In this document: in pieces, positions 54,024 to 64,000 of the stretch
Layout of the letters: each line of letters opens with the position of its first letter
Numbering within the stretch: position 1 is the stretch's first letter
Source of the DNA: AP-15 sp963772295
GTDB taxonomy: Bacteria; Pseudomonadota; Alphaproteobacteria; ATCC43930; CGMCC-115725
Length of the DNA: 64,000 bases
Reading direction: 5' to 3'
Assembly: GCA_963772295.1 (NCBI GenBank)
Contig: CAVYWO010000002.1
Span: forward strand, 62,001-126,000
Program-made: the position numbers and the translations under genes
Notes under the pieces: generated by a model
Database searches by the model: none
Told to the model about the DNA's origin: nothing
The model's input: the letters and a program-made list of their open reading frames with translations, nothing else

Positions 54024-54133
54024 GCTTTCGGCCCAAGGTCGATGTCGCACACGAATTCGATTTTGTCGTCGCGCCACGGCTCAAGGTCGGTCTTAGCTGG
54101 CTGGGAATTGGCACTCGCGCCGGACTTCTGCAC
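54020..54133 (-). CDS. 37-residue hypothetical protein
   Basis: From the GTG at 54133: QKSGASANSQPAKTDLEPWR then DDKIEFVCDIDLGPKA. The stop overlaps the following ATG (ATGA), which suggests real coupled translation. It is acidic and small, and the function is unknown. Confidence 0.4.
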   Translation of the reverse strand: MQKSGASANSQPAKTDLEPWRDDKIEFVCDIDLGPKA

Positions 54134-54169
54134 ATTGCTAACCCTCGCGGAGCATGTGAGCCGCAAGAG

Positions 54170-54373
54170 TTAGCAGTCGCCGCAGATCGGCGGTGCTCGG
54201 GCGGCCTGCTGCCGCTGGATGGTCCCCAGCACCCTGATCCACGCCTTCGCCTGCATGGCCTGGCCGGCCAGCGCCGCGCCACGCGCATTGTCTCGCGCCA
54301 CGATGGCGGCATTGAGCCCGTGCACCTCGATCATGTCCCGAGCGAGCGACTGATCGTCAGAGTCATCGGTCAT
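54170..54373 (-). CDS. Small hypothetical protein
   Basis: 67 residues from the ATG at 54373: MTDDSDDQSLARDMIEVHGL, NAAIVARDNARGAALAGQAM and QAKAWIRVLGTIQRQQA. It is all-helical with a likely coiled-coil pattern. The layout ARDMIxxHGxxAAxxARxNA is familiar from small uncharacterised proteins of alphaproteobacteria. It follows the 32-residue membrane peptide gene by 91 bp in the same direction. Confidence 0.55.
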   Translation of the reverse strand: MTDDSDDQSLARDMIEVHGLNAAIVARDNARGAALAGQAMQAKAWIRVLGTIQRQQAARAPPICGDC

Positions 54374-54464
54374 CGCGGCGATCCACGCCCACGGGACGAC
54401 GCCGGTCCTGCGCATGACGGCGGCGCGTACTCGACCGTGCAGCTGACTGTGGCCTGCATCGTCA

Positions 54465-54563
54465 TCAGGAGTGACCGAGCGCGCGAAATGTTGCATAGAT
54501 CATGACCATCAAGACGATAATGATCGGGATGACCACAGGCGGAACCAACCATGCCTTTATCAT
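54465..54563 (-). CDS. 32-residue single-span membrane peptide
   Basis: MIKAWLVPPVVIPIIIVLMV then MIYATFRALGHS: one strongly hydrophobic span after a short basic start. Its ATG overlaps the stop of the gene before it (ATGA), so it is translated with it. It is too short for family assignment. Such peptides can act as membrane regulators or type I toxins, which is only a possibility. Confidence 0.55.
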   Translation of the reverse strand: MIKAWLVPPVVIPIIIVLMVMIYATFRALGHS

Positions 54564-54718
54564 TCTACACACTCCACTACGATACCAGCGAATGATGCTA
54601 ATTGTAGGCTCAGAGCCCCTGCCCCGGAGGGGTCTTTCTGCGACTTCTCGGCGCGCATCCCCCGATCTTTGAGGCCGAAGGCGCTGCGCGGATACTGGTC
54701 TTGACTCTTGGTCGTCAC
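54560..54718 (-). CDS. 52-residue hypothetical protein
   Basis: From the GTG at 54718: TTKSQDQYPRSAFGLKDRGM, RAEKSQKDPSGAGALSLQLA and SFAGIVVECVE. It overlaps both neighbours by four bases (GTGA and ATGA), so all three form a coupled set. The function is unknown. Confidence 0.45.
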   Translation of the reverse strand: MTTKSQDQYPRSAFGLKDRGMRAEKSQKDPSGAGALSLQLASFAGIVVECVE

Positions 54719-55019
54719 TTTGCCGCGTTCTGGTCGGATAATCGTGTGAGGCCCTCCAGCGCGCTGGCGATAATCTTCCGTCGTCGAGGATCCTGAGCAT
54801 CTGGGGTGGCGGCGAAGAGTTCGATCAGGTACCGGGCCTTGCTGCGGCTTCGAGCCACGTCGCTGCCGGGGCGGCGAGCAGCAAGGTTTCGAGCTTCTCT
54901 TGGCGAGCCCGCAAAGCGGCCTGATCGATCTGAACCTCGCGCAGATCCCGGCGAATTTTGGTGTCCTTCTGCGCGGCCATGCCGCGATGCTCGTCGAGGT
55001 TGACGGGATTGTCGGTCAT
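54715..55019 (-). pseudogene. Small conserved hypothetical protein, one frameshift
   Basis: From the ATG at 55019: MTDNPVNLDEHRGMAAQKDT and DQAALRARQEKLETLLLAAP with a coiled-coil pattern, then TWLEAAA. The expected continuation KARYLIELFAATPDAQDPRR and SALEGLTRLSDQNAAK is in another frame, ending at 54715. The total fits a family of about 100 residues. One indel near 54845 separates the parts. Confidence 0.6.
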
Positions 55020-55044
55020 GGTCGCACGCACGTCACGGCGAACC

Positions 55045-55167
55045 CTACCCGGAGGCCGGATTTTTCTTCGGCGGCAGGCGAATGGCGACGAGAGGCGGCG
55101 GTGCCGGCTTTTTCGCCGCCTTCGGCTTCTTCGGCTCCCGATTGGTTCTCCTTTGACCCTTTGCCAC
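55045..55167 (-). CDS. 40-residue basic protein (AKGQxRxNRE type)
   Basis: From the GTG at 55167: AKGQRRTNREPKKPKAAKKP then APPPLVAIRLPPKKNPASG. The MAKGQxRxNRExKKPK opening is a recurring pattern in small basic proteins of alpha- and betaproteobacteria, uncharacterised but conserved. The size and charge suggest RNA or DNA binding. Confidence 0.6.
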   Translation of the reverse strand: MAKGQRRTNREPKKPKAAKKPAPPPLVAIRLPPKKNPASG

Positions 55168-55212
55168 CGTGATCCCCTTCCGGTTGCGCTGATCCTGTGA
55201 GCCCGGTCGCTG

Positions 55213-55392
55213 CTATGTGCGCAGCGGCGGTGGATCGCGCCTTTCGTCGTCGGAGAACGGCTCCCTCACCGGCGGCCTTTTCGGCTCGGGGCGGTCTTGC
55301 ACAGGCTGCCGCTCCTCCATGGATCGCTCCGCCGGTTCACCCATCCAGCGTTCGACGAGGGTGGTAATCAACTTGGTTTCCCGACGGGTCAT
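55213..55392 (-). CDS. Small hypothetical protein
   Basis: 59 residues from the ATG at 55392: MTRRETKLITTLVERWMGEP then AERSMEERQPVQDRPEPKRP. One amphipathic helix is followed by a Pro/Arg-rich tail. No family is known. Confidence 0.45.
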   Translation of the reverse strand: MTRRETKLITTLVERWMGEPAERSMEERQPVQDRPEPKRPPVREPFSDDERRDPPPLRT

Positions 55393-55459
55393 GAATGCCT
55401 CCAATCTTGTCGAGCAGACGCTCGAAGGCCCGACGGTCGACGCGGGCCAACTATTTGCC

Positions 55460-55822
55460 CTAGATCGGTCTGCCGAGCTTTCCGGCGCAGGCTGAAGCCA
55501 CTGCCAAGGTCGTCGTCTCGTCGCTTCCGGGCGTTGTGGCCCAGCCGCCCTTCTCGATCAGCGCGCCGCGGTCCCACGAGTTGACCTTGTTGAATTCGGC
55601 CAGCTTTGTCGCAGCGTTGGGTTGCTGACGGTATTTCGCAACGCAGATCGGGGTGAGCGCGTCGACGACCGCGGCTTGGGCCCGCTCGCTCGCCTGCCGC
55701 TCGGCCGTGCTGCCGAGCGTCCAGCCGAGGGAATTGAAGCCCACAACGGCGCAAGCGATGGCGCCGACCAACGCGCCCCACGCCGCTGGTTTGATTGCCG
55801 GATGCATGTTCATCTTTCTCAC
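55460..55822 (-). CDS. Small membrane-anchored protein
   Basis: 120 residues from about 55822. After MRKMNMHPAIKP comes one hydrophobic span (AAWGALVGAIACAVVGFNSL), then a periplasmic-looking domain with RAQAAVVDALTPICVAKYRQ, QPNAATKLAEFNKVNSWDRG and GGWATTPGSDETTTLAVASA. This layout is common in uncharacterised alphaproteobacterial proteins that are N-terminally anchored. Two Cys could form a disulfide. The function is unknown. Confidence 0.65.
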   Translation of the reverse strand: MRKMNMHPAIKPAAWGALVGAIACAVVGFNSLGWTLGSTAERQASERAQAAVVDALTPICVAKYRQQPNAATKLAEFNKVNSWDRGALIEKGGWATTPGSDETTTLAVASACAGKLGRPI

Positions 55823-55827
55823 CGTCT

Positions 55828-56256
55828 CTAGTTAATGGTTGTCCCGTGCATTGTTTTCGGCTTCCAGATCTGTGCGAAATGCGTCGCCTTGGTGATCTGG
55901 GACGGCGTCAGGCGGGAGCACACCAGCGCGTATCCGGACCGGGCCCGGTGCCGATGCGCGCCGCTCAGCTTGGCAATTGCCACCAGGAACCAGCCGCAGG
56001 CCTTCACATAATCTTCCGGAGCTTCGCCGCCGCCGGCATACGCCTCGGCAAGTTCGAGTTGGGCGCGGGGCAGGTCCTGCTGGGCTGCGGACAACAGCCA
56101 CTTTACGGCCTCTGCGTGCATGACCTCGGCCTTGCTGCCTTCGATGGCATAGCCGTTATCGTCTACGCGATTCTTCAGCATCACACCGAGGTTGAGTTGC
56201 GCGTCGGCGCTGCCGCCTTCGGCAGCGGCCAGTAATTCCTTCTTGAGGTCCTGCAT
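55828..56256 (-). CDS. Sel1/TPR-like repeat protein
   Basis: 142 residues from the ATG at 56256. DLKKELLAAAEGGSADAQLN, AVKWLLSAAQQDLPRAQLEL and AEAYAGGGEAPEDYVKACGW FLVAIAK are Sel1-like repeats with the AxxG...AQxxL pattern. Sel1 proteins act as scaffolds in signalling and secretion. There is no signal peptide. It is the first gene downstream of groEL in the same direction and may share some of its transcription. Confidence 0.75.
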   Translation of the reverse strand: MQDLKKELLAAAEGGSADAQLNLGVMLKNRVDDNGYAIEGSKAEVMHAEAVKWLLSAAQQDLPRAQLELAEAYAGGGEAPEDYVKACGWFLVAIAKLSGAHRHRARSGYALVCSRLTPSQITKATHFAQIWKPKTMHGTTIN

Positions 56257-56388
56257 CGACTGCTCTCGCTCTCTTGCTTGCGTGCTTTGAAGAAGCATCG
56301 ACGAGTAGCTTTCCGGAGGTCGGCGGGGTCAGCCATCGCTTTCCTGTTTCGAAGAAAAGCGATGGCCCCCGGAACTTCGCTGCCAGCC

Positions 56389-58020
<1,632 letters not shown>

Positions 58021-58037
58021 GTTCGGTTCTCCTGTAG

Positions 58038-58352
58038 CTAAGCGGCTTTTTGCGCGGCGGCGGCGCGATCGAGGACGCCCATGATGTCGGCTTCCTTCAT
58101 GATCATCAGGTCCTCGCCATCGAGCTTGACCTCGGTTCCCGACCACTTGCCGAACAGCACGCGGTCGCCGGCCCGGACGTCGAGCGGATGCAGCGTGCCG
58201 GCCTCGTCGCGCGCGCCGGGGCCGACGGCGACGACCTCGCCCTCCATCGGCTTTTCCTGCGCCGTGTCGGGGATGAAGATCCCGCCGGCGGTTTTGGTTT
58301 CGGGCTCGACACGGCGGATCAGGACGCGGTCCTGCAACGGACGCAGTTTCAT
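58038..58352 (-). CDS. groES: 10-kDa co-chaperonin GroES
   Basis: 104 residues: MKLRPLQDRVLIRRVEPETK, TAGGIFIPDTAQEKPMEGEV (with the mobile loop), DRVLFGKWSGTEVKLDGEDL and LMIMKEADIMGVLD. It caps the GroEL ring. The start ATG is preceded by GAGGAGAGACC. A fragment of a second groES lies at 46085. Complete and typical in length. Confidence 0.97.
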   Translation of the reverse strand: MKLRPLQDRVLIRRVEPETKTAGGIFIPDTAQEKPMEGEVVAVGPGARDEAGTLHPLDVRAGDRVLFGKWSGTEVKLDGEDLMIMKEADIMGVLDRAAAAQKAA

Positions 58353-58388
58353 GAATGGTCTCTCCTCGGACCCGAATTATGCGAGGGT

Positions 58389-58415
58389 GTGGCACTCTCG
58401 GATCGAGAGTGCTAA
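58389..58415. promoter_or_regulatory. CIRCE operator (HrcA site) upstream of groESL
   Basis: On the minus strand the sequence is TTAGCACTC, nine bases (TCGATCCGA), then GAGTGCCAC, the CIRCE dyad with one mismatch. It lies 37 bp upstream of groES. HrcA repression with release on heat stress is the expected control. The region 58416-58843 has no gene that I can support. Confidence 0.9.
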
Positions 58416-58843
58416 CGCACCCGCCTTACATGGCGCGACGGCCCAATGAATGCAATATCGGATAGGAGATTATCAGGTTTTTGAACCGTGCCAGGCCGCC
58501 CAGACCGTTGTATTCAAGAATAATTCCTGCACTTTTTTCTTGTCAAAATTTATAATTGGCCGCGGCCTCGGACAGCGATGGCTTGGATCAATCGTCTGGA
58601 ATTTGAAAAGGGTTGGCCGAAGTTACCGACGCCATCCGATGAACTGTCCGGCCTCGTGCCACCGGTCGAGGCTGATCGCCGACTCGGCGATCCGGTCGCC
58701 ATCAGCTCTCGCAAACTCTGTGTAGGCAGCGCGCCAATCCTCGTGCTCGACGATTTCGAGCTCGCTTGCGACAGCGCGTGACCGATGTAACCCGAGTTGC
58801 AGTGGCGTCGTCGGCCGGGCCGTTTGAAATGCCCTTACCTTGC

Positions 58844-59452
58844 TCAACCCGGCTGATCGAAGACGGTGACGCATTGCCGTTTGTTCCGAGTTATTGTCTC
58901 CAGGATGAGCAAGTCACCGAAGGTGTTAAATGTGTCAAGGTGGGCGACCTTACTCTCTTCCCAGACAGCAGTGGCCTGCGGATAGTAGAGACCATCGGGC
59001 ATACCATATAGCTTCAAGCCCTCTTTCAATACGTACTCTTCAGGGAGCGTCGCCTTAATCTTGACGTCGAAGGCTGTGTGCCCGGTTAGTTCGAAGCCTG
59101 CACTCAGGCGATAGATTTGACAGTCGTCGATAAAAACGCCGTCTCGACCCTTCATCGCGTCATTGATCGATTTTGAGTAATTATCTACGTCGCCATAAGC
59201 ATCACTCTCCATGACCGTCTGGGCGTCGAGTTGAAGATTGATAGACACCTCGATCAAATTCGAGAATAGGAAGCGGTTGATCAGTTGCGCATGAACTGAC
59301 TCAGTGAATGTCCGCCGCGCCGCACCTCCCGCCGAATAGGAAACAGGCCGTATATCGAACGACTGGTGCCACTCGCCTAAGAAGGGAAAGCGACCAGCCT
59401 TACTGGCGGCGCGTTCTGCGGCGAGGTAGTCGAGATAGTCAGCATCTGTCAT
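58844..59452 (-). CDS. RusA-like Holliday junction resolvase
   Basis: 202 residues starting MTDADYLDYLAAERAASKAG. The middle has GDVDNYSKSINDAMKGRDGV and FIDDCQIYRLSAGFE: the DxDN...K...D pattern and the following FIDDxQI are the RusA active site, where three Asp and a Lys bind metal and DNA. The N-terminal 60 residues and C-terminal tail are longer than in classic RusA (about 120). RusA proteins are usually prophage-borne. The GC content is lower than the flanks, fitting transfer. Confidence 0.75.
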   Translation of the reverse strand: MTDADYLDYLAAERAASKAGRFPFLGEWHQSFDIRPVSYSAGGAARRTFTESVHAQLINRFLFSNLIEVSINLQLDAQTVMESDAYGDVDNYSKSINDAMKGRDGVFIDDCQIYRLSAGFELTGHTAFDVKIKATLPEEYVLKEGLKLYGMPDGLYYPQATAVWEESKVAHLDTFNTFGDLLILETITRNKRQCVTVFDQPG

Positions 59453-59670
59453 GACGGGTTCAGTCTGGTGGGTCGGTTTTCAATTCTACCCGATCAAGCG
59501 GGAGAAGCCATTTACGCAAAATGTACGGCTGAGCCGTTGTCCTTTCCAAAGAGGGATGGTCCGGCCGTCGCACTGAACCGACTTGCGCAATTTCGAGCCC
59601 GCCTTCCGACCACCCGCTCTCATGTATCTAGTCGCGATAGGAAACCGGGTCACCTCGGTCCCCCCGCACA

Positions 59671-59703
59671 GATCCGAGCATGCGCTGCTAACGCACTCGG
59701 CTC
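59671..59703 (-). ncRNA. Group II intron 3 domain V
   Basis: Minus-strand hairpin GAGCCGAGTGCG...CGCATGCTCGGATC with the AGC triad in the lower stem, followed by TGTGCGGGGGG. Typical position about 100 bp after the maturase stop. Confidence 0.75.
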
Positions 59704-59799
59704 TTGCCTTGGGTGTTTGACGTCGAAGCGGATGCTCGGCCACGGATGGCTGATCCGAGCGGGCGGGATCCCTGCAGCGACGAGCCAATTCATGCGGTC

Positions 59800-61182
59800 T
59801 CACGGCACGCGGTGCCGCTGGCCACGTCGCCGGAGCGAGCGCATCCAGATCTGGATGACATGGTATCGGAACGCCGAGAGGGTGCGCCCGTTGGTCGGTA
59901 CGGCGTGGTAGGCGAAGTAGCCGGCCACGACGCGGTTCAGCCATTGCTGCCCCTGTTCGGCGATGCGCCGGTGCTGGCGACGGCGCAATTCGTCCTTGAT
60001 CTCGGCGAGCTTGGCCCGTTGCCGCTTGCGCATGCTCGTCCGCCGGAGTTGGAACCTCCCGTCCTGGGTCTGGGCACAGATGTGCGTAAAACCCAGGAAG
60101 TCGAAAGATTCCGGCCGCCCGAGACCGCGCCGCCGCCGGTTCGCTTGCGCGTATCGGCCGAACTCGATCAGTCGGGTTTTCTCCGGGTGGAGGGACAGCG
60201 CAAAGGTTTCGAGCCGCGCCCGCAGCTCCTCAAGGAACCGGCGCGCGTCGTCTTCGTATCGGAAGCCCACGATCGTATCGTCCGCATAACGGACCACGAT
60301 CATCTCGCCGCGCGCCCGGCACTTGCGCCAGTGCTGCGACCAGAGGTCGTAGGCGTAGTGCAGGTAGACATTCGCCAACAGCGGCGAGATCACCGCCCCT
60401 TGTGGCGTGCCGACCGTGCCTTCCGCCCACTCCCCGTCTTCCAACACCCCAGCCTTCAGCCATTTGCCGATGAGACGCAGAACGCGCTGATCGCCGACCC
60501 GATGCTCCAGAAACCGCACCGGCCACTCGTGGCTGATGCTGTCGAAGAACGCCCGGATATCAGCATCCAGTATCCAGCCCACCTTCCGCCTCTCGAGCCC
60601 CACCGCCAAAGCGTCCAGCGCGTCGTGCTGGCCGCGACCGGGGCGGAACCCATAGGAGAAACCAGCGAAGTCCGTCTCGTAGATCGCGTTCAGTACCGCC
60701 ACCAGCGCACGCTGGACAATCTTGTCCTCCAGCGCCGCCACGCCGAGCGGTCGCAGCCGACCGTCCGGTTTCGGGATGTACTGGCGCCGTGACGGCAGCG
60801 CCCGTACGCTCCGCGCTGAACCCGTCTGTGAAGGTCTGCCAGTTTGACCGGCAGCCCCTCCTCATACGCGTCATGTCACCCCATCGACACCTGGCGCCGC
60901 ACCCTTCTTCAGTTGGTAGAAGGACCACTCCAGGAGCCTCGGCGTGACATGATGCAGGAGTGCGGTGAACCGTGCTTTCCGGTCCCGCTTTGCTGCCTGA
61001 CGTATACGGTCCAGCGACTGGAACACGCTCGCCCGGCCCTGCGTCCGGCACGTGTTTCGCTGACCCGCATTCCCCTCGGCCCCCGCCCTTGGCTCCACTG
61101 CCTCCGCCACCGGCGAACCGGCTTTGTTCGGCAGCTTCCCAGCTACTATGGCAGAGTCCGACTTCTCCCCGCCGTGCATCAT
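59800..61182 (-). pseudogene. ltrA: Group II intron reverse transcriptase/maturase, two frameshifts
   Basis: The N-terminus reads LDRIRQAAKRDRKARFTALL, WSFYQLKKGAAPGVDGVT. At about 60878 the frame is lost and AYEEGLPVKLADLHRRVQRG follows in a second frame. At about 60805 it moves to the third frame, where RQYIPKPDGRLRPLGVAALE leads into the main body: GFRPGRGQHDALDAL, GTPQGAVISPLLANVYLHYA and the active site VRYADDTIVGF, then LNRVVAGYFAYHAVP. Each break is repaired by a single base, so this is either recent decay or sequence error. Confidence 0.85.
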
Positions 61183-61759
61183 CGGCTTCTGGCTTTCGCC
61201 TTCCCGATGCGGCCCCCGACCCGACGGCCGTGGGCGGCGGGGAGATCTCCCGGTTTCCGCGCAAAGAGCATCGACGCGTGCCTGGGGTCTCTGACCACGC
61301 CGAGCCGGTGCGCGGGCTCGCCATGGCGCCCGTCACCGTGTTGCCTTCCCCTCATACCGACAGGGTCAGCGCCCGGGAGTGTGCTTTCGCGGCTCAATAC
61401 CCAGCCCACGTCTCCCCTCACCAACGCTTCACCGCCGACCTCGCGGTCGACGGCGCATGGCGCGGGGCCGGTGTGGCAGGCTACGCCTTCACCGTGAGGA
61501 ACTTTCATCCTCTACTCCTTGCCGGCTTTGACCGGCGCACCGGTATTCACACATCTGGCTAGATTTAGGGTCACTTTGCGCTCACGCTTCTAGATGCTGG
61601 ACGCGGGAGGGCATCGTTGCTCAAGTGCGGGAGGTGTCGTACCGACCGCGAGGTTGGCCGAGAAGCCGCGAGAGGCCTTGGCCATGGTTCACAATCGGCT
61701 GCGAGGTCTATACATATTGCACCTTAACGTTGGTACACTTATGTAGGTTGAGGTCATCG

Positions 61760-62302
61760 ATGAGCGTTATTTGGTGGCAATCGGCATCGAGTGAGATTTT
61801 GGCGGGTTGCCTAACCGCAATTACATCTCATTTCTTGATGTCGCTTGGTCAGACGTTATTTCATAGATATCTCGGCCATGGCCACCTCGGAGGAAGATTT
61901 TTCAAGAATCACATCCAATTTCACCACGACCATTATGCCGGGGATCACGTCGTTTCTGCTCATTATCTCGATAATGGCGACAATAATACGCTGTTCTTTA
62001 TTACACCGATCGCCTTGCTTGTCGGTATGAGTTATTTTTTTCTGCGATTGGACTTCTTTGTGGTCAATCTTACAGTGATGTTGCTGTCATTCTGTGGTCA
62101 TTATTATATCGACAACCAATATCATGTCGCGGGATCATGGCTTGGCCGCTTTTCCTGGTTCCGGCAAAAGCAGCAACTCCATTTCATCCACCACCGCCAC
62201 GGGGACTGCAATTTCGCGGTGATCGATTTCTTCTGGGATCGGCTTCTCGGCACCTATTGCGGCGTCGAGACGACAAGGCAGCCCGCCGTTCCCCTCTCAT
62301 GA
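61760..62302 (+). CDS. Fatty acid hydroxylase/desaturase-like membrane protein
   Basis: 180 residues from the ATG at 61760: MSVIWWQSASSEILAGCLTA. The di-iron His clusters are HRYLGHG, HIQFHHDHY and HFIHHRHGDCN, with FCGHYYIDNQYH between, and membrane spans around them (FFITPIALLVGMSYFF; FFVVNLTVMLLSF). This is the fatty acid hydroxylase superfamily, which adds hydroxyl groups to lipids or carotenoids, though it is shorter than usual. Base composition is clearly more AT-rich than its neighbours, which suggests transfer. The region 61554-61759 has no gene. Confidence 0.75.
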   Translation: MSVIWWQSASSEILAGCLTAITSHFLMSLGQTLFHRYLGHGHLGGRFFKNHIQFHHDHYAGDHVVSAHYLDNGDNNTLFFITPIALLVGMSYFFLRLDFFVVNLTVMLLSFCGHYYIDNQYHVAGSWLGRFSWFRQKQQLHFIHHRHGDCNFAVIDFFWDRLLGTYCGVETTRQPAVPLS

Positions 62303-62399
62303 AATGCACCGGGGAGGAGCAACTCGATTTGATCGAGGCCGCGCTCCGGCTGCTGCTGAACCCGCCGAAGCAAGAGCCCGAAGTCATGCCGCCGGATCA

Positions 62400-62536
62400 G
62401 GCGACGGAATCGGTCGGCGCTTCGCGCCGAGCCCAATCGCGCGGTAGATCGTCGCTCGGTTGACACTGTAGCGCCGGGCGACTTCCTCGACGCTCGCGGC
62501 TGGATCGGCGAGCCGGCGCCTGGCTGGCTCGACCTG
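62400..62536 (-). pseudogene. Serine recombinase, C-terminal HTH fragment
   Basis: The minus-strand frame reads QVEPARRRLADPAASVEEVA and RRYSVNRATIYRAIG, the helix-turn-helix of a Tn3/invertase-type serine recombinase. The catalytic domain is absent. The plus-strand frame over the same place (from 62299) looks like chance. Confidence 0.6.
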
Positions 62537-62917
62537 ACGCCACTCGGTATGCGACTGGCTCCCCTTTCAGCGTATCACCGCTGCGAGGGGTGCGAAGAGG
62601 AGCCGATGACCGGGCGGGGGGCCCGCTGCACAGCGCTCGCGGCGGATCCCCCTGCCTGAGCGATCGGCCGCGGTTCTAAGGTTCGGGCGTTCCTGCACCC
62701 TGCCTACTGGTACGCGCGCGCGAAAAAAGGCGGCGGATGACATCGGAGCGGCGCCGGAAGCGTCGGCGGCAACTGATCGGCGTTCGCTCCCCTTCGGAAA
62801 ATGAACGGCGTTAATTAAATACGGCCGAAGGGGGACGAAGTTAAGCCCGCAGACGTTTTCCGACAGTCGAGCTGAGCTACTACCCGGGCGGCCGGGTCTC
62901 GCCAAAGGAGGGCGACG

Positions 62918-63133
62918 ATGCCGGATCACGTTTACAGAATCATCCAAGTCGTAGGCTCTTCGGAGAAGAGCATCGACGACGCGATCCAGAACGCCGTCGG
63001 CCGTGCGTCGCGCACCCTGCGGCAGGTCGGTTGGTTCGAGGTGGTGGAGACTCGTGGCCATGTCGAAGACGGCAAGGTGGCGCACTACCAGGTCACCCTC
63101 AAAGTCGGGTTCACGCTCGACGACGACGATTGA
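62918..63133 (+). CDS. Dodecin
   Basis: 71 residues from the ATG at 62918 after AAAGGAGG: MPDHVYRIIQVVGSSEKSID, then RTLRQVGWFEVVETRGHVED and KVAHYQVTLKVGF. Dodecins form 12-subunit shells that bind flavin pairs between Trp residues. The Trp in GWFEV and the Gln in YQVTLKVGF are the expected flavin contacts. Length and motifs are normal. It stands alone; the region 62537-62917 upstream has no gene but holds a short GCGATCGGCCGCGG match to the dispersed repeat near 62660. Confidence 0.95.
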   Translation: MPDHVYRIIQVVGSSEKSIDDAIQNAVGRASRTLRQVGWFEVVETRGHVEDGKVAHYQVTLKVGFTLDDDD

Positions 63134-63198
63134 ACGCAGAGGCCGCCGCCCCAGGCTTCAACTCGCTGACGGGCGTGTCGGCGAGGTGGATGTCGCGA

Positions 63199-63280
63199 TC
63201 ACGTGCTCTCACGTAATGCTCTGAGCATTGCGTTCGCAACGCGCCAGATATCGAATTGGGTGAAAATGCGACGGCGCTCA
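63199..63280 (-). pseudogene. N-terminal fragment of the DIWRxAN small family
   Basis: The frame reads IFTQFDIWRVANAMLRALRE ST and stops. It matches the N-terminal half of the family seen at 35248 and lacks an ATG. The stop is early compared with the family. Confidence 0.45.
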
Positions 63281-63377
63281 CCGTAATGCTGCGGTGCGCC
63301 GTTGGGGGCTCGACGCCATCGGCAGCGGTGCCCTTGGAGGCTCCGGGGCGCGGCGGCGGTGAGAAGCCGATCTAGTG

Positions 63378-63560
63378 CTGCGCCTGATCGAGGACCTCCT
63401 GCGGGGTCATCGACACGAAATGGCCACACTCGAATCAACTGCACGAATTCCGGCTTGATCTCCCGCGCCACAAGCTCGCGGATGCGCCGGTGCTCGTAGA
63501 TATCGGCCCATTCGCCGATCAAATAGAAATGATCCGGATCCTCGGGAAATCGGTTGGCGA
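63378..63560 (-). pseudogene. Hypothetical protein, frameshifted
   Basis: The frame reads DPDHFYLIGEWADIYEHRRI and RELVAREIKPEFVQLIR. The likely end GHFVSMTPQEVLDQAQH is in another frame. It looks coding, but I do not know the family. It adjoins the xanthine dehydrogenase remnant. Confidence 0.4.
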
Positions 63561-64000
63561 CGGGATCAGATAATTGGCGAGCGTGCCGGCCAGCAATTGA
63601 CCATTCGCCGCTACCTCGATCAGACGCTCGCAAAAGAAGCTGCCCTCGTATCGGCCGGGCCGCGCGGTATGTGCCGGTCGGAGTCTTGTTGGTGACCAGC
63701 GCGGACCAGGTCAGGCAGATGTTTGGAATGCGGTACGGCCCGCTAAAAAGAACTGCACGACGTTGCGCGGCGCTGTCAGCCCATTGGTGCGGATGTAGGC
63801 GCCGAGATCGACGAACACATCTCCGCGCAGGCCTAGGATCGTGGCTCGACGTCGCAGTCCATTTGCCGCGCGTGATTCATCGCGATCAGATGCACGCGGC
63901 GGTCCTCGATCCAGCGTAAGGGCGTTCTCGACCGAAAGGTCTCCGGGCGCTCAACGAGGCGCATCTGACGGCCGTTTACGCCTTGCCGGTATCCCCCCCG
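63561..64000 (-). pseudogene. Xanthine dehydrogenase-family molybdenum subunit, decayed
   Basis: Three frames read leftward give TPLRWIEDRRVHLIAMNHAR, ILGLRGDVFVDLGAYIRTNG then LTAPRNVVQFFLAG, PYRIPNICLTWSALVTNKTP and YEGSFFCERLIEVA, then GQLLAGTLANYLIPSPTDFP. The first parts belong to the middle of the large subunit and the last to its C-terminal region, so a large internal piece is missing. Several indels shift the frame. The gene runs off the window. It cannot make an active enzyme. Confidence 0.7.

Larger units (their letters stand above)
59631..61553 (-). mobile_element. Group II intron 3 (minus strand)
   Basis: It starts GTGTGAATACCGG at 61553 (minus strand) and ends CTATCGCGAC at 59631. 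Domain V is at 59671-59703, followed by GTGCGGGGGG, a familiar form for one bacterial group II intron class. About 1.92 kb in all. It lies between the RusA-like gene and the desaturase-like gene. Confidence 0.8.

Overview
The window is high-GC DNA, most likely from an alphaproteobacterium of Rhizobiales/Rhodospirillales type. Supporting markers are a groES-groEL pair under a CIRCE element, a dodecin, a zf-CHCC zinc-finger protein, a SWIB protein and a BrnT toxin with an XRE antitoxin. It is an accessory region: a stack of integrated elements, insertion sequences, group II introns and truncated genes. Housekeeping functions are nearly absent apart from groESL at 56.4-58.4 kb.

Layout. 0-2.4 kb: integrase and serine-recombinase remnants, then a SWIB protein. 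2.5-4.0 kb: an IS1182-family element with a CTAG target duplication. 4.3-5.3 kb: a BrnT/XRE toxin-antitoxin operon read leftward. 5.9-9.0 kb: a protein with a duplicated domain, then a luciferase-like monooxygenase fragment and an ATPase fragment joined by a dispersed repeat. 9.0-13.1 kb: two group II introns in tandem, followed by two diverged copies of a structured element. 13.8-15.3 kb: a tRNA-Glu 3' fragment and a frameshifted integrase. 15.3-33.5 kb: a genomic island bounded by two 45-bp copies of the 3' half of tRNA-Lys(CTT). 34-44 kb: a VOC protein, a DUF2971-like protein, a 339-bp element with 33-bp inverted repeats, an epoxide hydrolase-like protein and a monooxygenase-hydrolase pair, plus truncated genes. 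44-54 kb: hairpin repeats, a groES fragment and three IS elements. 54-56.3 kb: a leftward run of small, partly overlapping genes. 56.4-64 kb: groESL, a RusA-like nuclease, a third group II intron, a desaturase-like membrane enzyme, dodecin and a decayed xanthine dehydrogenase gene.

The central system is the 18-kb tRNA-Lys island. Its left part has a HigB-HigA toxin-antitoxin fused in one frame, an AlpA-like regulator and a P4-type primase/helicase. Its right end has a tyrosine integrase. Between them is a complete-order type I-C CRISPR-Cas locus, cas3-cas5-cas8c-cas7-cas4-cas1-cas2 followed by an array of 14 repeats and 13 spacers, all read on the minus strand. This looks like a P4-like satellite that carries a CRISPR-Cas system. 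The adaptation genes (cas4, cas1, cas2) read intact. cas3 has a frameshift and an in-frame TAG, and cas7 has a frameshift, so interference may be lost. Two spacers overlap on related target sequence and place a TTC exactly where a type I-C PAM is expected.

A second thread is a dispersed repeat of about 75-190 bp with five copies, four of which lie at points where genes are broken.

Many genes here carry single-base frameshifts, often in short homopolymers. Genuine decay and assembly error cannot be separated from this sequence alone. Intact long genes such as groEL, cas8c, the right-hand integrase and the P4 primase argue against uniformly poor sequence.
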